From positions 1 to 54,357 of the forward strand of contig DGSB01000039.1 in the NCBI GenBank assembly GCA_002390045.1: DNA of 54,357 nucleotides. Reading direction: 5' to 3'. Of the stretch, positions 24,779-32,932 are shown piece after piece. Made by a program: the position numbers and the translations under genes. Under the pieces are notes generated by a model. The model ran no database searches. It worked only from the letters and a program-made list of their open reading frames with translations, and was not told the origin of the DNA. Numbering within the stretch: position 1 is the first letter of the stretch; each line of letters begins with the position of its first letter. Source of the DNA: Fibrobacter sp. UBA4373 (lineage in GTDB: Bacteria > Fibrobacterota > Fibrobacteria > Fibrobacterales > Fibrobacteraceae).

Positions 24779-26845
24779 GTGAGTATTCAAGAAGAATTTG
24801 GCTGCCTCGTCTTCAACGCAAAGACGATGAGCAAGTACCTTTCGCACAAGACTTATGAAAGTCTTCTCGCTACGATGGAAAATGGCACTGCACTCGATGC
24901 TTCGATTGCGGATGAAGTGGCTTCGGGCATGAAGACCTGGGCCATGGAACATGGCGCAACGCACTTTACGCACTGGTTCCAGCCGTTGAACGGTACGACT
25001 GCAGAAAAACATGACGCCTTTTACAATCCGGATTTTAAGGGCGGCATTGTCGCCTCTTTCAGCGCCAAGGAACTGATCCAGGGTGAACCGGATGCTTCGA
25101 GCTTCCCGTCTGGCGGTCTTCGTGCAACGTTCGAAGCCCGTGGCTATACCGCATGGGATCCGACGAGCCCGGCCTTTATCAAGGTGAATAACGACGGTGT
25201 CGCAGTCCTTTGCATTCCGACGGTGTTCTACGGATACCATGGCGAAGCTTTGGATAAGAAGACTCCGCTTCTCCGTTCGCAGGCCGCCCTTGAAAAACAG
25301 ATTAACCGTGTCGCAAAACTTTTTGGCGTTCAGGGCAACAAGCGCCCGTTCGCAACTCTTGGCCCAGAACAGGAATACTTCCTTGTGGATTCCGAAGTTT
25401 ACAGTCAGCGTCCGGACTTGATCCAGACTGGCCGTACCCTCTTCGGTGTTCGTCCGGCTCGTCATCAGCAGCTCGAAGACCACTACTTTGGCAAGATCAA
25501 GAACCGCGTCCTTTCGTTCATGGCGGAAGTCGATAAGGAACTCTGGAAGCTCGGCGTTCCGGCCAAGACTCGTCACAACGAAGTGAGCCCGGCCCAGTTC
25601 GAACTGGCCCCGGTCTTCGAAGAACAGAACCTTTCGTCTGACCACAACATGCTTGTCATGGAAGTCCTCCAGACGGTTGCGGAACGTTACGGCCTCGTTT
25701 GCTTGCTCCACGAAAAACCGTTTGACGGCGTCAACGGCTCCGGCAAGCATAACAACTGGTCGATTACCGGTCCGGATGGCAAGAACTGGCTTTCTCCGGG
25801 TAAGACTCCACACGAAAATGCGAAGTTCCTCACGGTTCTCGTTTCCATTATCAAGGGCGTCGATACTTACGCTCCGCTGCTCCGCGCAACGGTTGCAAGC
25901 GCTGGCAACGACCACCGTCTGGGTGCAAACGAAGCTCCTCCGGCAATCATCTCGATTTTCCTCGGCGAACAGCTGACGGATATCATCAACCAGCTCGAAA
26001 AGGGCAAGCCGACTTCTACCAAGGTGGGTTCCGAAATGGAAATCGGTGTGTCTATGCTTCCTCCGCTCCCGAAGGATGCAACGGACCGTAACCGTACAAG
26101 CCCGTTCGCATTCACCGGTAACAAGTTCGAATTCCGCGCAGTCGGTAGCGAACAGAGCTGTGCAACGTCCAATACGGCTTTGAACACGATCGTGGCTTGG
26201 GCTTTGGACGATGTGATGAACCAGATCGAAGCTCTCACTTCCAAGGGTACGGAATTCAATGCGGCTGTCCAGACGGTTCTCCAGAAGGAAATCAAGGAAC
26301 ACAAGCGCGTGCTCTTTGACGGCAATGGCTACAGCGGTGAATGGGAAGTCGAAGCGGCTAAGCGCGGCCTTCCGAATTTGAGAACGACTCCGGAAGCCAT
26401 CAAGGCTTATCGCGATCCGAAGGTCATTGAACTTTACAAGAAGTATGGTGTCCTTTCGGAAGTGGAACTCGAAAGCCGCTATGTGATCGAAAAGGAAAAG
26501 TACGAAACGGTCATTGCCCTCGAAGCGAATTGCGCCTTGATGATGGCAAAGACCATGTTCCTCCCGGAAGGCATTTCCTATGCGGCGGAACTTGCGGATT
26601 CTTGCGCATCTCTCACGGATTATGTGCACAAGGGCGTTTCCGCTCTGGCCAAGTCCGCAGCAGAAGATGTGGAAAAGCTCACGCAGGAAATCGAAAAGCT
26701 CGAAAAGGCTATCGATTCGAACGATCCGGCTGCAGAACTTGAAGGCATGAAGAATGTCCGTCAGGTTGTGGATGCCCTCGAACAGATTGTTCCGGATTCC
26801 CAGTGGCCGGTTCCGGGCTACGGCGAAATGTTCTTCGTCGGCTAA
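24779..26845 (+). CDS. glnN: Type III glutamine synthetase
   Basis: The protein of 688 residues is a GSIII (GlnN), the large dodecameric glutamine synthetase known from Bacteroides, cyanobacteria and Fibrobacter, which makes glutamine from glutamate, ammonia and ATP. Typical GSIII segments are THWFQPLNG, FEARGYTAWDPTSPAFI, the glutamate-binding GPEQEYF, the metal-site region HNEVSPAQFELAP, and LHEKPFDGVNGSGKHNNWS. The GTG start is set by AAGGAG about seven bases upstream and by the conserved N-terminus. The gene sits alone behind a sigma-54 promoter and ahead of a terminator, and codon use is strongly biased as in highly expressed genes. Confidence 0.97.
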   Translation: MSIQEEFGCLVFNAKTMSKYLSHKTYESLLATMENGTALDASIADEVASGMKTWAMEHGATHFTHWFQPLNGTTAEKHDAFYNPDFKGGIVASFSAKELIQGEPDASSFPSGGLRATFEARGYTAWDPTSPAFIKVNNDGVAVLCIPTVFYGYHGEALDKKTPLLRSQAALEKQINRVAKLFGVQGNKRPFATLGPEQEYFLVDSEVYSQRPDLIQTGRTLFGVRPARHQQLEDHYFGKIKNRVLSFMAEVDKELWKLGVPAKTRHNEVSPAQFELAPVFEEQNLSSDHNMLVMEVLQTVAERYGLVCLLHEKPFDGVNGSGKHNNWSITGPDGKNWLSPGKTPHENAKFLTVLVSIIKGVDTYAPLLRATVASAGNDHRLGANEAPPAIISIFLGEQLTDIINQLEKGKPTSTKVGSEMEIGVSMLPPLPKDATDRNRTSPFAFTGNKFEFRAVGSEQSCATSNTALNTIVAWALDDVMNQIEALTSKGTEFNAAVQTVLQKEIKEHKRVLFDGNGYSGEWEVEAAKRGLPNLRTTPEAIKAYRDPKVIELYKKYGVLSEVELESRYVIEKEKYETVIALEANCALMMAKTMFLPEGISYAAELADSCASLTDYVHKGVSALAKSAAEDVEKLTQEIEKLEKAIDSNDPAAELEGMKNVRQVVDALEQIVPDSQWPVPGYGEMFFVG

Positions 26846-26878
26846 TTCGAAAACCTTCCGAGACAAAAAATGTAGCAG

Positions 26879-26909
26879 AAGTCTCCGCGAATGCGGGGAC
26901 TTTTGTTTT
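26879..26909 (+). terminator. Intrinsic terminator of glnN
   Basis: AGTCTCCGC pairs with GCGGGGACT (one G-T pair) around GAAT, followed by TTTGTTTTG. Confidence 0.82.
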
Positions 26910-26939
26910 GTAAAAGAAATGGCTTTGCGATAACCACGC

Positions 26940-27278
26940 CTAGGCGAAAACGGCGAGCACCCAGAATGCTATCGCGTCAAGAATCCAAATGCTGGCGAGA
27001 ACTTTGCCGTGGCGTTTTCCGCTAGAAGCGATCGAAATCGCCGATGTAAAGGTGAGGTACAGCGCAAAGAAGTAGCAGAGAATCGTGACGATTTCATGCG
27101 GGAGGTAGTCGGGAAGAACGTTCCCACGCACAAGGGCAATGCTTGCCGCAAAAAGCTGGATGAGTCCAGGGAGGGCAAATGCTTTGCGATTTTCCGGAGA
27201 AGCGTTCCGAATGGAGAAAATGAGAAGGAAAATCAAGGCAACGGCTGCGAAAATGGCAAAAATCATCAGAATGGTCAT
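26940..27278 (-). CDS. Small integral membrane protein, unknown function
   Basis: I recognise no family. The 112-residue product is almost entirely membrane: three or four helices at about residues 3-24, 36-50, 62-86 and 94-112, with short polar loops (RNASPENRK, SSGKRHGK). The first ATG is used. There is no Shine-Dalgarno site, and TATATTCC (27291-27284) ends five bases before the ATG. It is divergent from the MoxR operon. Confidence 0.6.
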   Translation of the reverse strand: MTILMIFAIFAAVALIFLLIFSIRNASPENRKAFALPGLIQLFAASIALVRGNVLPDYLPHEIVTILCYFFALYLTFTSAISIASSGKRHGKVLASIWILDAIAFWVLAVFA

Positions 27279-27283
27279 GGAAT

Positions 27284-27291
27284 GGAATATA
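27284..27291 (-). promoter_or_regulatory. Probable leaderless promoter of the small membrane protein gene
   Basis: TATATTCC lies five bases before the ATG on the minus strand in the short gap divergent from moxR. Confidence 0.42.
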
Positions 27292-27328
27292 TTTTTATTT
27301 TGAAAAGGAGAGTGAAAAGGGAATAAAA

Positions 27329-28237
27329 ATGATCCAGAAATTAATCCAGGCTTTGAATTCGGTTCTTTTAGGAAAGGGAGATTCCGTGGAAATGCTCGTC
27401 GCTGCCATTCTAGCGAATGGGCACGTGCTGATCGAAGATGTTCCGGGAACCGGTAAAACGACTCTGGCGAGAGCTCTTTCCAAAGCAGTTTCCGCAGATT
27501 ATGCGAGAATCCAGTTTACGCCGGATCTTCTTCCTGCCGATGTGACCGGCGGTGCGATTTTTCGCCCGGGACAAGCGGAATTTGAAATTAAAAAGGGACC
27601 TGTTTTTACGCAGGTTCTTTTAGCAGACGAAATCAACCGCGCTAGCCCTCGTACGCAGAGCGCCCTTTTGGAAGCGATGGAAGAACGTTCCGTTTCGCTC
27701 GAAGGAAAATCTTATTTGCTTCCGAATTTTTTCGTCGTGCTTGCTACGGAAAATCCCGTTGAATTTCGCGGCGTGTATCCGCTGCCCGAGGCGCAGATGG
27801 ACCGCTTTATGGTACGCCTTTCATTGGGATATCCTTCCGAAGAAACGGAGCTTGGCATTATTCGCGGGCATCGTTTTGAAATTCCAGTGGAAAAACTGGA
27901 GCCGGTGATGACTCCGGAAGATATTTTGAGGATTCGTGAAGACGTCAAAAAAATTCATGTGGATGAATCGCTTGAAATTTATGCGGTCAGACTGGTCCAG
28001 GCGACGCGTCACCGTTCGGATCTCCGATTGGGCGCGAGCCCTCGTGCGGGGATGGCTTTGGTCGCGATGTCGCAGGCTTTAGCCTATATGGATCAGCGAG
28101 ATTTTGTGACGCCGGATGATATTCAGCGGGCTTTGCAACCTGTGATGTCGCACCGCATTTTTGCGGAAGATCCTGCCCCGGATGCGACAAAAAAGATTTT
28201 GGAAGAAATCCGCAAAAACGTGCCGATTCCCAGGTAG
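27329..28237 (+). CDS. MoxR-family AAA+ ATPase
   Basis: The product of 302 residues has the Walker A motif GTGKT (residues 40-44), Walker B LLADEIN (about 97-103), a sensor-1 region VVLATENPVE and an arginine-rich C-terminal lid (HRSDLRLGASPRAG), all standard for MoxR. These ATPases act as chaperone-like activators of partner complexes and are almost always encoded next to DUF58 proteins, as here. AAGGGA precedes the ATG at suitable distance. Three genes, MoxR, DUF58 and transglutaminase, follow with gaps of three bases or overlaps, so they form one operon. The client is unknown. Confidence 0.92.
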   Translation: MIQKLIQALNSVLLGKGDSVEMLVAAILANGHVLIEDVPGTGKTTLARALSKAVSADYARIQFTPDLLPADVTGGAIFRPGQAEFEIKKGPVFTQVLLADEINRASPRTQSALLEAMEERSVSLEGKSYLLPNFFVVLATENPVEFRGVYPLPEAQMDRFMVRLSLGYPSEETELGIIRGHRFEIPVEKLEPVMTPEDILRIREDVKKIHVDESLEIYAVRLVQATRHRSDLRLGASPRAGMALVAMSQALAYMDQRDFVTPDDIQRALQPVMSHRIFAEDPAPDATKKILEEIRKNVPIPR

Positions 28238-28240
28238 CTT

Positions 28241-29383
28241 TTGAAAAAAATTCTCGACGAAATCGTTTGGCTGTGGAAGGCTTATCCCCGTGCACCGGAA
28301 AGGCCCGGTCTTTTGATGCGCCTGTATTATTTTTGGGATGAAGCGGTGACTCCGGCGGGGCATGTCCTTTGCGCCTTGATACTTTTTGGATCTCTCTTTT
28401 TGTTTGTCCCGGGATTTACTGTCCTAAAGGGAATCGAAGGGGCTTCTTTTATATGGATTCTGCTGTCTTTTATTTGGCGGCGAAAACCGAAGAATCGCAT
28501 TGAGCATGTGGACGTTCCGATGGCAATCGAAGGGGAACCTGTGCAGATTTCTGCCACATTGGACAAGCCTCTTTCCGCGTCGAACTTTTTGGAGTCTTTC
28601 CGCATGGATCCTTGCATTGAACGTATGGGCGGGGGACTCCTCAAACCGCGGCGTCGCGGTGCATTCTTGCTGTCTAAAATTGCGATCGTAGAGACTCATC
28701 CTTTAGGATTTTTACAAAAGCTTCGTCCTTATGAAGGCAAGGCGGAACTTTTGGTGGCGCCTAAAATCAAGACGCCTTCGCGGTTCCGCTTTATGACGGA
28801 AGGCGCAAGCGGAGCCAAGTTCGAACGCTTGTTGCGACCGGAAAATTCCCGCGGTATGGAATTTATCGGGACTCGCGAATATCGAGAAGGCGATAGTCTC
28901 CGCGATCTGCATTACAAGGCTTTTGCCCGATACGGAAAACCTTTTACCAAGGAATATGCGACAGAATCCGGTGGCGGGGTAACTTTGCTACTCGATGTGT
29001 CGACTCAAAATTTTCGTGAAAAAATGTGTGTCGAATCGGCGATCCGGTTGTTCGGGAGCATTGCGTTTTACCTTTTGGAAAGGAACCTGCTGGGACGCGT
29101 TTTCATTGGGAACGAAGAAATCCTTTTTCAAGATGGCAAAAGCGCGCAGAAGAAAATCCTTGCAGCCTTGGCGCGGATTCCGTATGCGGATTTGCATACG
29201 ACTTGCACGCTAAAAAAGTGGAATGTCTTGCCGAGTGCAGAAGTCCCGGTTCTTTGCGTTGCCGTACATCGGGTCTTATGGCCTGCGGTCGATAAACAGG
29301 TCGTGGTGGTGAATCGGGAACCCAAAGTGGCGAGGGACGATTCCGTCCGGTATGTTTTGCGAGAATCGGAGGCTTTGGATTGA
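28241..29383 (+). CDS. DUF58 domain protein
   Basis: The protein of 380 residues has two N-terminal hydrophobic segments (about residues 36-75) and the DUF58 core GMEFIGTREYREGDSLRDLH followed by KAFARYGKPFTKEY and a von Willebrand A-like strand GVTLLLDVS. DUF58 proteins work with MoxR ATPases, probably at the membrane. The start is TTG, three bases after the MoxR stop, and its TGA overlaps the TTG start of the next gene (TTGA). The role is not established for the family as a whole. Confidence 0.88.
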   Translation: MKKILDEIVWLWKAYPRAPERPGLLMRLYYFWDEAVTPAGHVLCALILFGSLFLFVPGFTVLKGIEGASFIWILLSFIWRRKPKNRIEHVDVPMAIEGEPVQISATLDKPLSASNFLESFRMDPCIERMGGGLLKPRRRGAFLLSKIAIVETHPLGFLQKLRPYEGKAELLVAPKIKTPSRFRFMTEGASGAKFERLLRPENSRGMEFIGTREYREGDSLRDLHYKAFARYGKPFTKEYATESGGGVTLLLDVSTQNFREKMCVESAIRLFGSIAFYLLERNLLGRVFIGNEEILFQDGKSAQKKILAALARIPYADLHTTCTLKKWNVLPSAEVPVLCVAVHRVLWPAVDKQVVVVNREPKVARDDSVRYVLRESEALD

Positions 29384-31251
29384 AACGGGTTGGTTCAAAT
29401 GAAGGCGCCTTGATCATTCTTGTGGCTGCAATCGTCGCGCTTTTTAGCGTCTCGCAGGTTCTGCTTTTGGCATTTCTGGCTTTGGGCTTTTCGCTATGGG
29501 GTTACAGGCGATTGCGATTGGGAAAGCCCGTCAAGCTGCATCGGATATGGCTTTATTTGGGAATTCTTCCTTTTGCAATTTGGTTTGTGGCGTTTCCGAA
29601 TGCGCCAGGAACATTTTCGCCCCTCTTCATTTATATTCCCGCCTGGTATTTTTTGTACATCGCGGTAGTGGAGTGGATGTGCCTTGGGCGCGGCGGCCGA
29701 ATCGTGTTTGTCTGGTTCGATGCTTTTGTCGTGTTGTTCCTGAGTTCCTTTGAATGGAACGTTACCGCGACGGTTGCCTTCGCTGTCGCCTTGGGAACGT
29801 TCTTGATCGATGTGCGGTCTCGCAAGAGCCTTAAACTTTGGCTTTTCTTTTTGGCGTTGTCCGTTTTAGGCTTTGCCGTTTTGTCTCAGCTTGTTTTGCA
29901 GGCGCGTGCCATCGGTCGAAGTACGCGTGCGGAGCGTTATGAAAGCTATTACCAGAACCGCTCGCTGATGGGATTTTCAAAAGTTGGCAAGCTTGGAACG
30001 TTTGGACTGAATTATTCTGATCGGCTTGAACGGAGTGTGGTGTTCCGGATTTATTCGAAACGAATGCCTGTGTATTTAAAAGGAATTGCCTATGAACGAT
30101 ATTTGCCGGGAGTCGGACTTTGGAAGCAATCGGACCGGCATCGCTTTTTGCAGACTGGGCGTTTTGTCGGCGATTATGGCGGCTTTGAAAACGGGGAGGC
30201 TGTCGATTCCAATGCGGTATGGATCCGCTCCACGCTTGCTTTAGAAGATGCGCTTTTTGCTCCGCCGGGGGCTGCCGGGGTAGCCATTCAAGGGCCTGAC
30301 TCAATTCCGTATTACGCAGGGGATTTTTATCAGATGGAAGGAAACACGCCTCGGGACTGGTATTATTGGGATGGCGTTCGGACCCGGGACTCTCTGGCTT
30401 TTTCGGATACCGCTTGGTTGGGCGTTCCTTCATCGCTCGAAGGTTTATTGGATTCGGCTTCAAAAGAAATGGGACTTTCGATGTCGCGGGATTCTCTGTA
30501 CAGTAATTTGAAAAAAATGAGGAGCGCCTTCCGAGAAAAATTTGTGTATTCGTTGCACCTTCCGCTTTCTAAAAGGGAAGATCCTCTGCGTACCTTTTAT
30601 AGGACGCGTCAGGGATTTTGTGAATATTTTGCCTCGTTCAGCACGCTTTTGTTGCGCCGCATGGGAATTCCTGCCCGCTATGCAACAGGTTTTGCCTATC
30701 CGGAACCGGGAAGCGGGTATTGGATCTTTTACCGCAGGAATGCGCACGCCTGGGTGGAATTTTTAGATCCGGAAGGCTTCTGGAATACTTTTGACCCGAC
30801 ACCGATGGCGGCGCGCCCAGTGGGTAAGGACGCGACGCTCTTGGAACGTTATGCGGAGCGTTTCCGCAGTGCCGCCTCGCTTTTCTTCCATGAATTGACG
30901 GAGGGCCGTTGGCGCGCTTCCTTGGACGCGTTGGGAAACTGGACGTCGAGGCTTTTGGAATCTCTTTGGCTTAGGATAGGACTGCTTTTGATTCTTGTGG
31001 GGCTGGTTGCTTGGCGCATCGTGCTCCGCTTGCAAAAAATCCGGAAGGATCGGGAAAATATCTCTCTTCGCATTCTTGAATTGCGGAAAAGCTTAAAAAA
31101 AGCGGAATCCGGACTGAGATCGTTGGGATATGTTCGGGAACCTGGAGAAACGGTTCAAAAATTTATGCAAAGGATTCCCAACACGCCAAAGACGGCTTCT
31201 TATTCTAAAATGCTCTGTTCTTATTGCGAAAATCGATGGAAATCCGTTTGA
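29380..31251 (+). CDS. TgpA-like transglutaminase membrane protein
   Basis: The protein of 623 residues has about five or six N-terminal transmembrane helices (residues 10-175), an extracytoplasmic transglutaminase-like domain with the full triad (Cys414 in QGFCEYFASF, His456 in NAHAWVEF, Asp472 in TFDPTP), one late helix (about 525-550) and a basic cytoplasmic tail. The family includes TgpA of Pseudomonas, a periplasmic enzyme of unknown substrate, and it occurs regularly after MoxR and DUF58. Because the triad is intact, it is probably an active transferase or peptidase. The TTG start overlaps the DUF58 stop by four bases. Confidence 0.9.
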   Translation: MKRVGSNEGALIILVAAIVALFSVSQVLLLAFLALGFSLWGYRRLRLGKPVKLHRIWLYLGILPFAIWFVAFPNAPGTFSPLFIYIPAWYFLYIAVVEWMCLGRGGRIVFVWFDAFVVLFLSSFEWNVTATVAFAVALGTFLIDVRSRKSLKLWLFFLALSVLGFAVLSQLVLQARAIGRSTRAERYESYYQNRSLMGFSKVGKLGTFGLNYSDRLERSVVFRIYSKRMPVYLKGIAYERYLPGVGLWKQSDRHRFLQTGRFVGDYGGFENGEAVDSNAVWIRSTLALEDALFAPPGAAGVAIQGPDSIPYYAGDFYQMEGNTPRDWYYWDGVRTRDSLAFSDTAWLGVPSSLEGLLDSASKEMGLSMSRDSLYSNLKKMRSAFREKFVYSLHLPLSKREDPLRTFYRTRQGFCEYFASFSTLLLRRMGIPARYATGFAYPEPGSGYWIFYRRNAHAWVEFLDPEGFWNTFDPTPMAARPVGKDATLLERYAERFRSAASLFFHELTEGRWRASLDALGNWTSRLLESLWLRIGLLLILVGLVAWRIVLRLQKIRKDRENISLRILELRKSLKKAESGLRSLGYVREPGETVQKFMQRIPNTPKTASYSKMLCSYCENRWKSV

Positions 31252-31300
31252 AATTCTTATATTTAACTCACGTTTTTTACTTCGTAAGAGGTCAATGGAT

Positions 31301-32455
31301 ATGAAATTTTGGCTTTCAGGTTTGGCTTTGATGGCCACTCTTGCTCTTTCTGGATGTTTTGCTACGCCGGGTATGGTTTTGAACGAATCTTCGGATGAAG
31401 AGGGTACAATCGATACATTGGCCGAATTCCAGGGGGCCAAGGTTCATATTCAATCAATCAATGCCAATACGCTTTCTCGATTGGCTTCCGAACAGGCCGA
31501 TACGAATGCGGCTGCAAGGCTTGCCGCCCTTCCCGAAGAATTGCTGAATTACAAACCGGAGGCCTACAGGCTCGGTGCGTTTGATATTATTCAGGTCGTC
31601 ATCTGGGAACATCCGGAACTGACCAGCCCTCTGGGATCATACCGTAGCGACAATGCGACAGGCCAGCTGATAAGCGAATCCGGCGTTTTGTTCTACCCTT
31701 ATGTCGGTGAAATCAATGTGACCGGAAAGACCATTACGGAACTTCGCGATCAAATTGTCGAAAGCCTTTCTAAGGTATTGAACAATCCTCAGATCGATGT
31801 CCGCCTGATCCAGAGTCAGCGCCATAAGGTTTATGTCCAAGGTTCGATTTCTAGACCGGGCATTGTGCTGTTGAACGACGTTCCGGTGACTTTCCTCGAA
31901 GCGATCAATCGCTGCGGTGGAACCAACGCCAATGCGAATCTCTCTGCTGTCGAATTTACGCGCGACGGAAAAACGTATTTGGTGAACTTGCTCTTCCCGT
32001 ATGCAGCGGGCAAGGGACCGAGCGATATTGTCTTGAAAGACAACGATGTCATTCGCATTCCGGATGCCGAAGAAACAAAGGTTTACCTGATGGGTGAAGT
32101 GCGTAATCAGCAGGCTCTTCCGTTTAAAAACGGAAAGCTTTCCCTGTCTCAGGCGATTGCAGAAGCCGGTGGCTTGCAACTCGAATCGGCGAAGGCGGAA
32201 AATATCTATGTGTTCCGCGCCGCGGCTGCGGATGCGATCGATGTTTATCATTTGAATGCGCGCAATCCGATGGCTCTTGTCTTTGGCGACCAGTTCGCTT
32301 TGAAACCGGGTGATATCGTCTATGTCGATGCGACGAATCTTACCCGCTGGAACCGTGTAGTCAAGCTGGTCGCACCGACCGCGACTATGATATACAACGG
32401 AACCCTGTCGGTGACTTCGACGCATAACGCATACAAGGCAATTCAAAACTGGTAA
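31301..32455 (+). CDS. Wza-like polysaccharide export lipoprotein
   Basis: The product of 384 residues begins with a lipoprotein signal ending LALSGC (Cys19), followed by a poly-export domain (YRLGAFDIIQVVIWEHPEL, then SGVLFYPYVGEINVTGKT) and two SLBB-type beta-grasp domains (KVYVQGSISRPGIVLLND and VYLMGEVRNQQALPFKNG). The C-terminal segment after LTRWNRVVKLVAPT matches the outer-membrane helix of Wza, the octameric capsule exit channel. The frame is open from 31130, but AAGAGGT at 31286-31292 and the signal peptide point to the ATG at 31301. No tyrosine kinase, flippase, polymerase or glycosyltransferase is nearby, so this is an orphan export gene. Confidence 0.88.
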   Translation: MKFWLSGLALMATLALSGCFATPGMVLNESSDEEGTIDTLAEFQGAKVHIQSINANTLSRLASEQADTNAAARLAALPEELLNYKPEAYRLGAFDIIQVVIWEHPELTSPLGSYRSDNATGQLISESGVLFYPYVGEINVTGKTITELRDQIVESLSKVLNNPQIDVRLIQSQRHKVYVQGSISRPGIVLLNDVPVTFLEAINRCGGTNANANLSAVEFTRDGKTYLVNLLFPYAAGKGPSDIVLKDNDVIRIPDAEETKVYLMGEVRNQQALPFKNGKLSLSQAIAEAGGLQLESAKAENIYVFRAAAADAIDVYHLNARNPMALVFGDQFALKPGDIVYVDATNLTRWNRVVKLVAPTATMIYNGTLSVTSTHNAYKAIQNW

Positions 32456-32504
32456 GAGTTTCTAAATATTTTTTAGACCTACTTGTTTTTTTTAACTCTA
32501 TGTG

Positions 32505-32512
32505 TATATTTT
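32505..32512 (+). promoter_or_regulatory. Bacteroidota-like leaderless promoter for the 53-residue membrane protein
   Basis: TTG at 32483-32485 lies 19 bases before TATATTTT, matching the -33/-7 layout of Bacteroidota promoters. The element ends four bases before the ATG at 32517. Confidence 0.55.
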
Positions 32513-32516
32513 CGCT

Positions 32517-32678
32517 ATGAGTGCTAAAAACGCGAATCAAACGGAAAGGCCTTTCTGGAGTCACAAAAACCAGAAGGCATACCGAATCAGCCGTGTGCTC
32601 ATCTATGCAACGATGATTCTTGCGCTGGTTGCTGCGGGAATCATTTGGTTTGGCGTGAATAACGCTCTGGGAAAATAA
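32517..32678 (+). CDS. Small single-pass membrane protein, 53 residues
   Basis: The frame encodes a short basic N-terminus (about 24 residues with HKNQKAYRISR), one transmembrane helix (LIYATMILALVAAGIIWFGV) and a few polar residues ending ALGK. Nothing identifies a family. The call is supported by a good promoter directly upstream, typical residue composition, and its place as the first of three closely spaced genes leading to the LysM transglycosylase. It is short enough to be missed by automatic callers. Confidence 0.6.
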   Translation: MSAKNANQTERPFWSHKNQKAYRISRVLIYATMILALVAAGIIWFGVNNALGK

Positions 32679-32698
32679 AAAGAGAGGTGTATTCTTAT

Positions 32699-32932
32699 AT
32701 GGTTATTAAGAATATGGGAATGAAGGGACCGGAACCGATGTATTGTGGCCGTCGTCCGAAGAATGATAACGTAGAACCGTCTGTTCCGATGGCAAGCGAA
32801 GAGGAACAGGAAGAAATCGAAGAGGAAGAAGAGGAAGAAAACCTCGATGAAGAGGTGAACTTCGATAAGCCGACGTTTAAGCGTGACCAAATTTGGAACG
32901 ACTACGCGGAAGATCTGGACTACGACCAGTGA
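32699..32932 (+). CDS. Small acidic protein with a poly-Glu tract
   Basis: The 77-residue product starts VIKNMGMKGPEPMYCGRRPK after the initiator Met, has an unbroken acidic stretch near its middle (EEEQEEIEEEEEEENLDEE) and ends DYAEDLDYDQ. It is probably disordered and cytoplasmic. GAGGTG lies about ten bases before the chosen ATG. Its TGA overlaps the GTG start of the transglycosylase gene (GTGA), so the two are translationally coupled. I recognise no family. Confidence 0.6.
   Translation: MVIKNMGMKGPEPMYCGRRPKNDNVEPSVPMASEEEQEEIEEEEEEENLDEEVNFDKPTFKRDQIWNDYAEDLDYDQ

Noticed and set aside
24620..26866. 748-codon open frame on the minus strand
   Set aside because: It is the antisense of glnN, whose sense strand has full GSIII motifs, a sigma-54 promoter and a terminator.
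31130..31300. Longer start for the Wza-like lipoprotein
   Set aside because: It overlaps the transglutaminase gene and would bury the lipoprotein signal.
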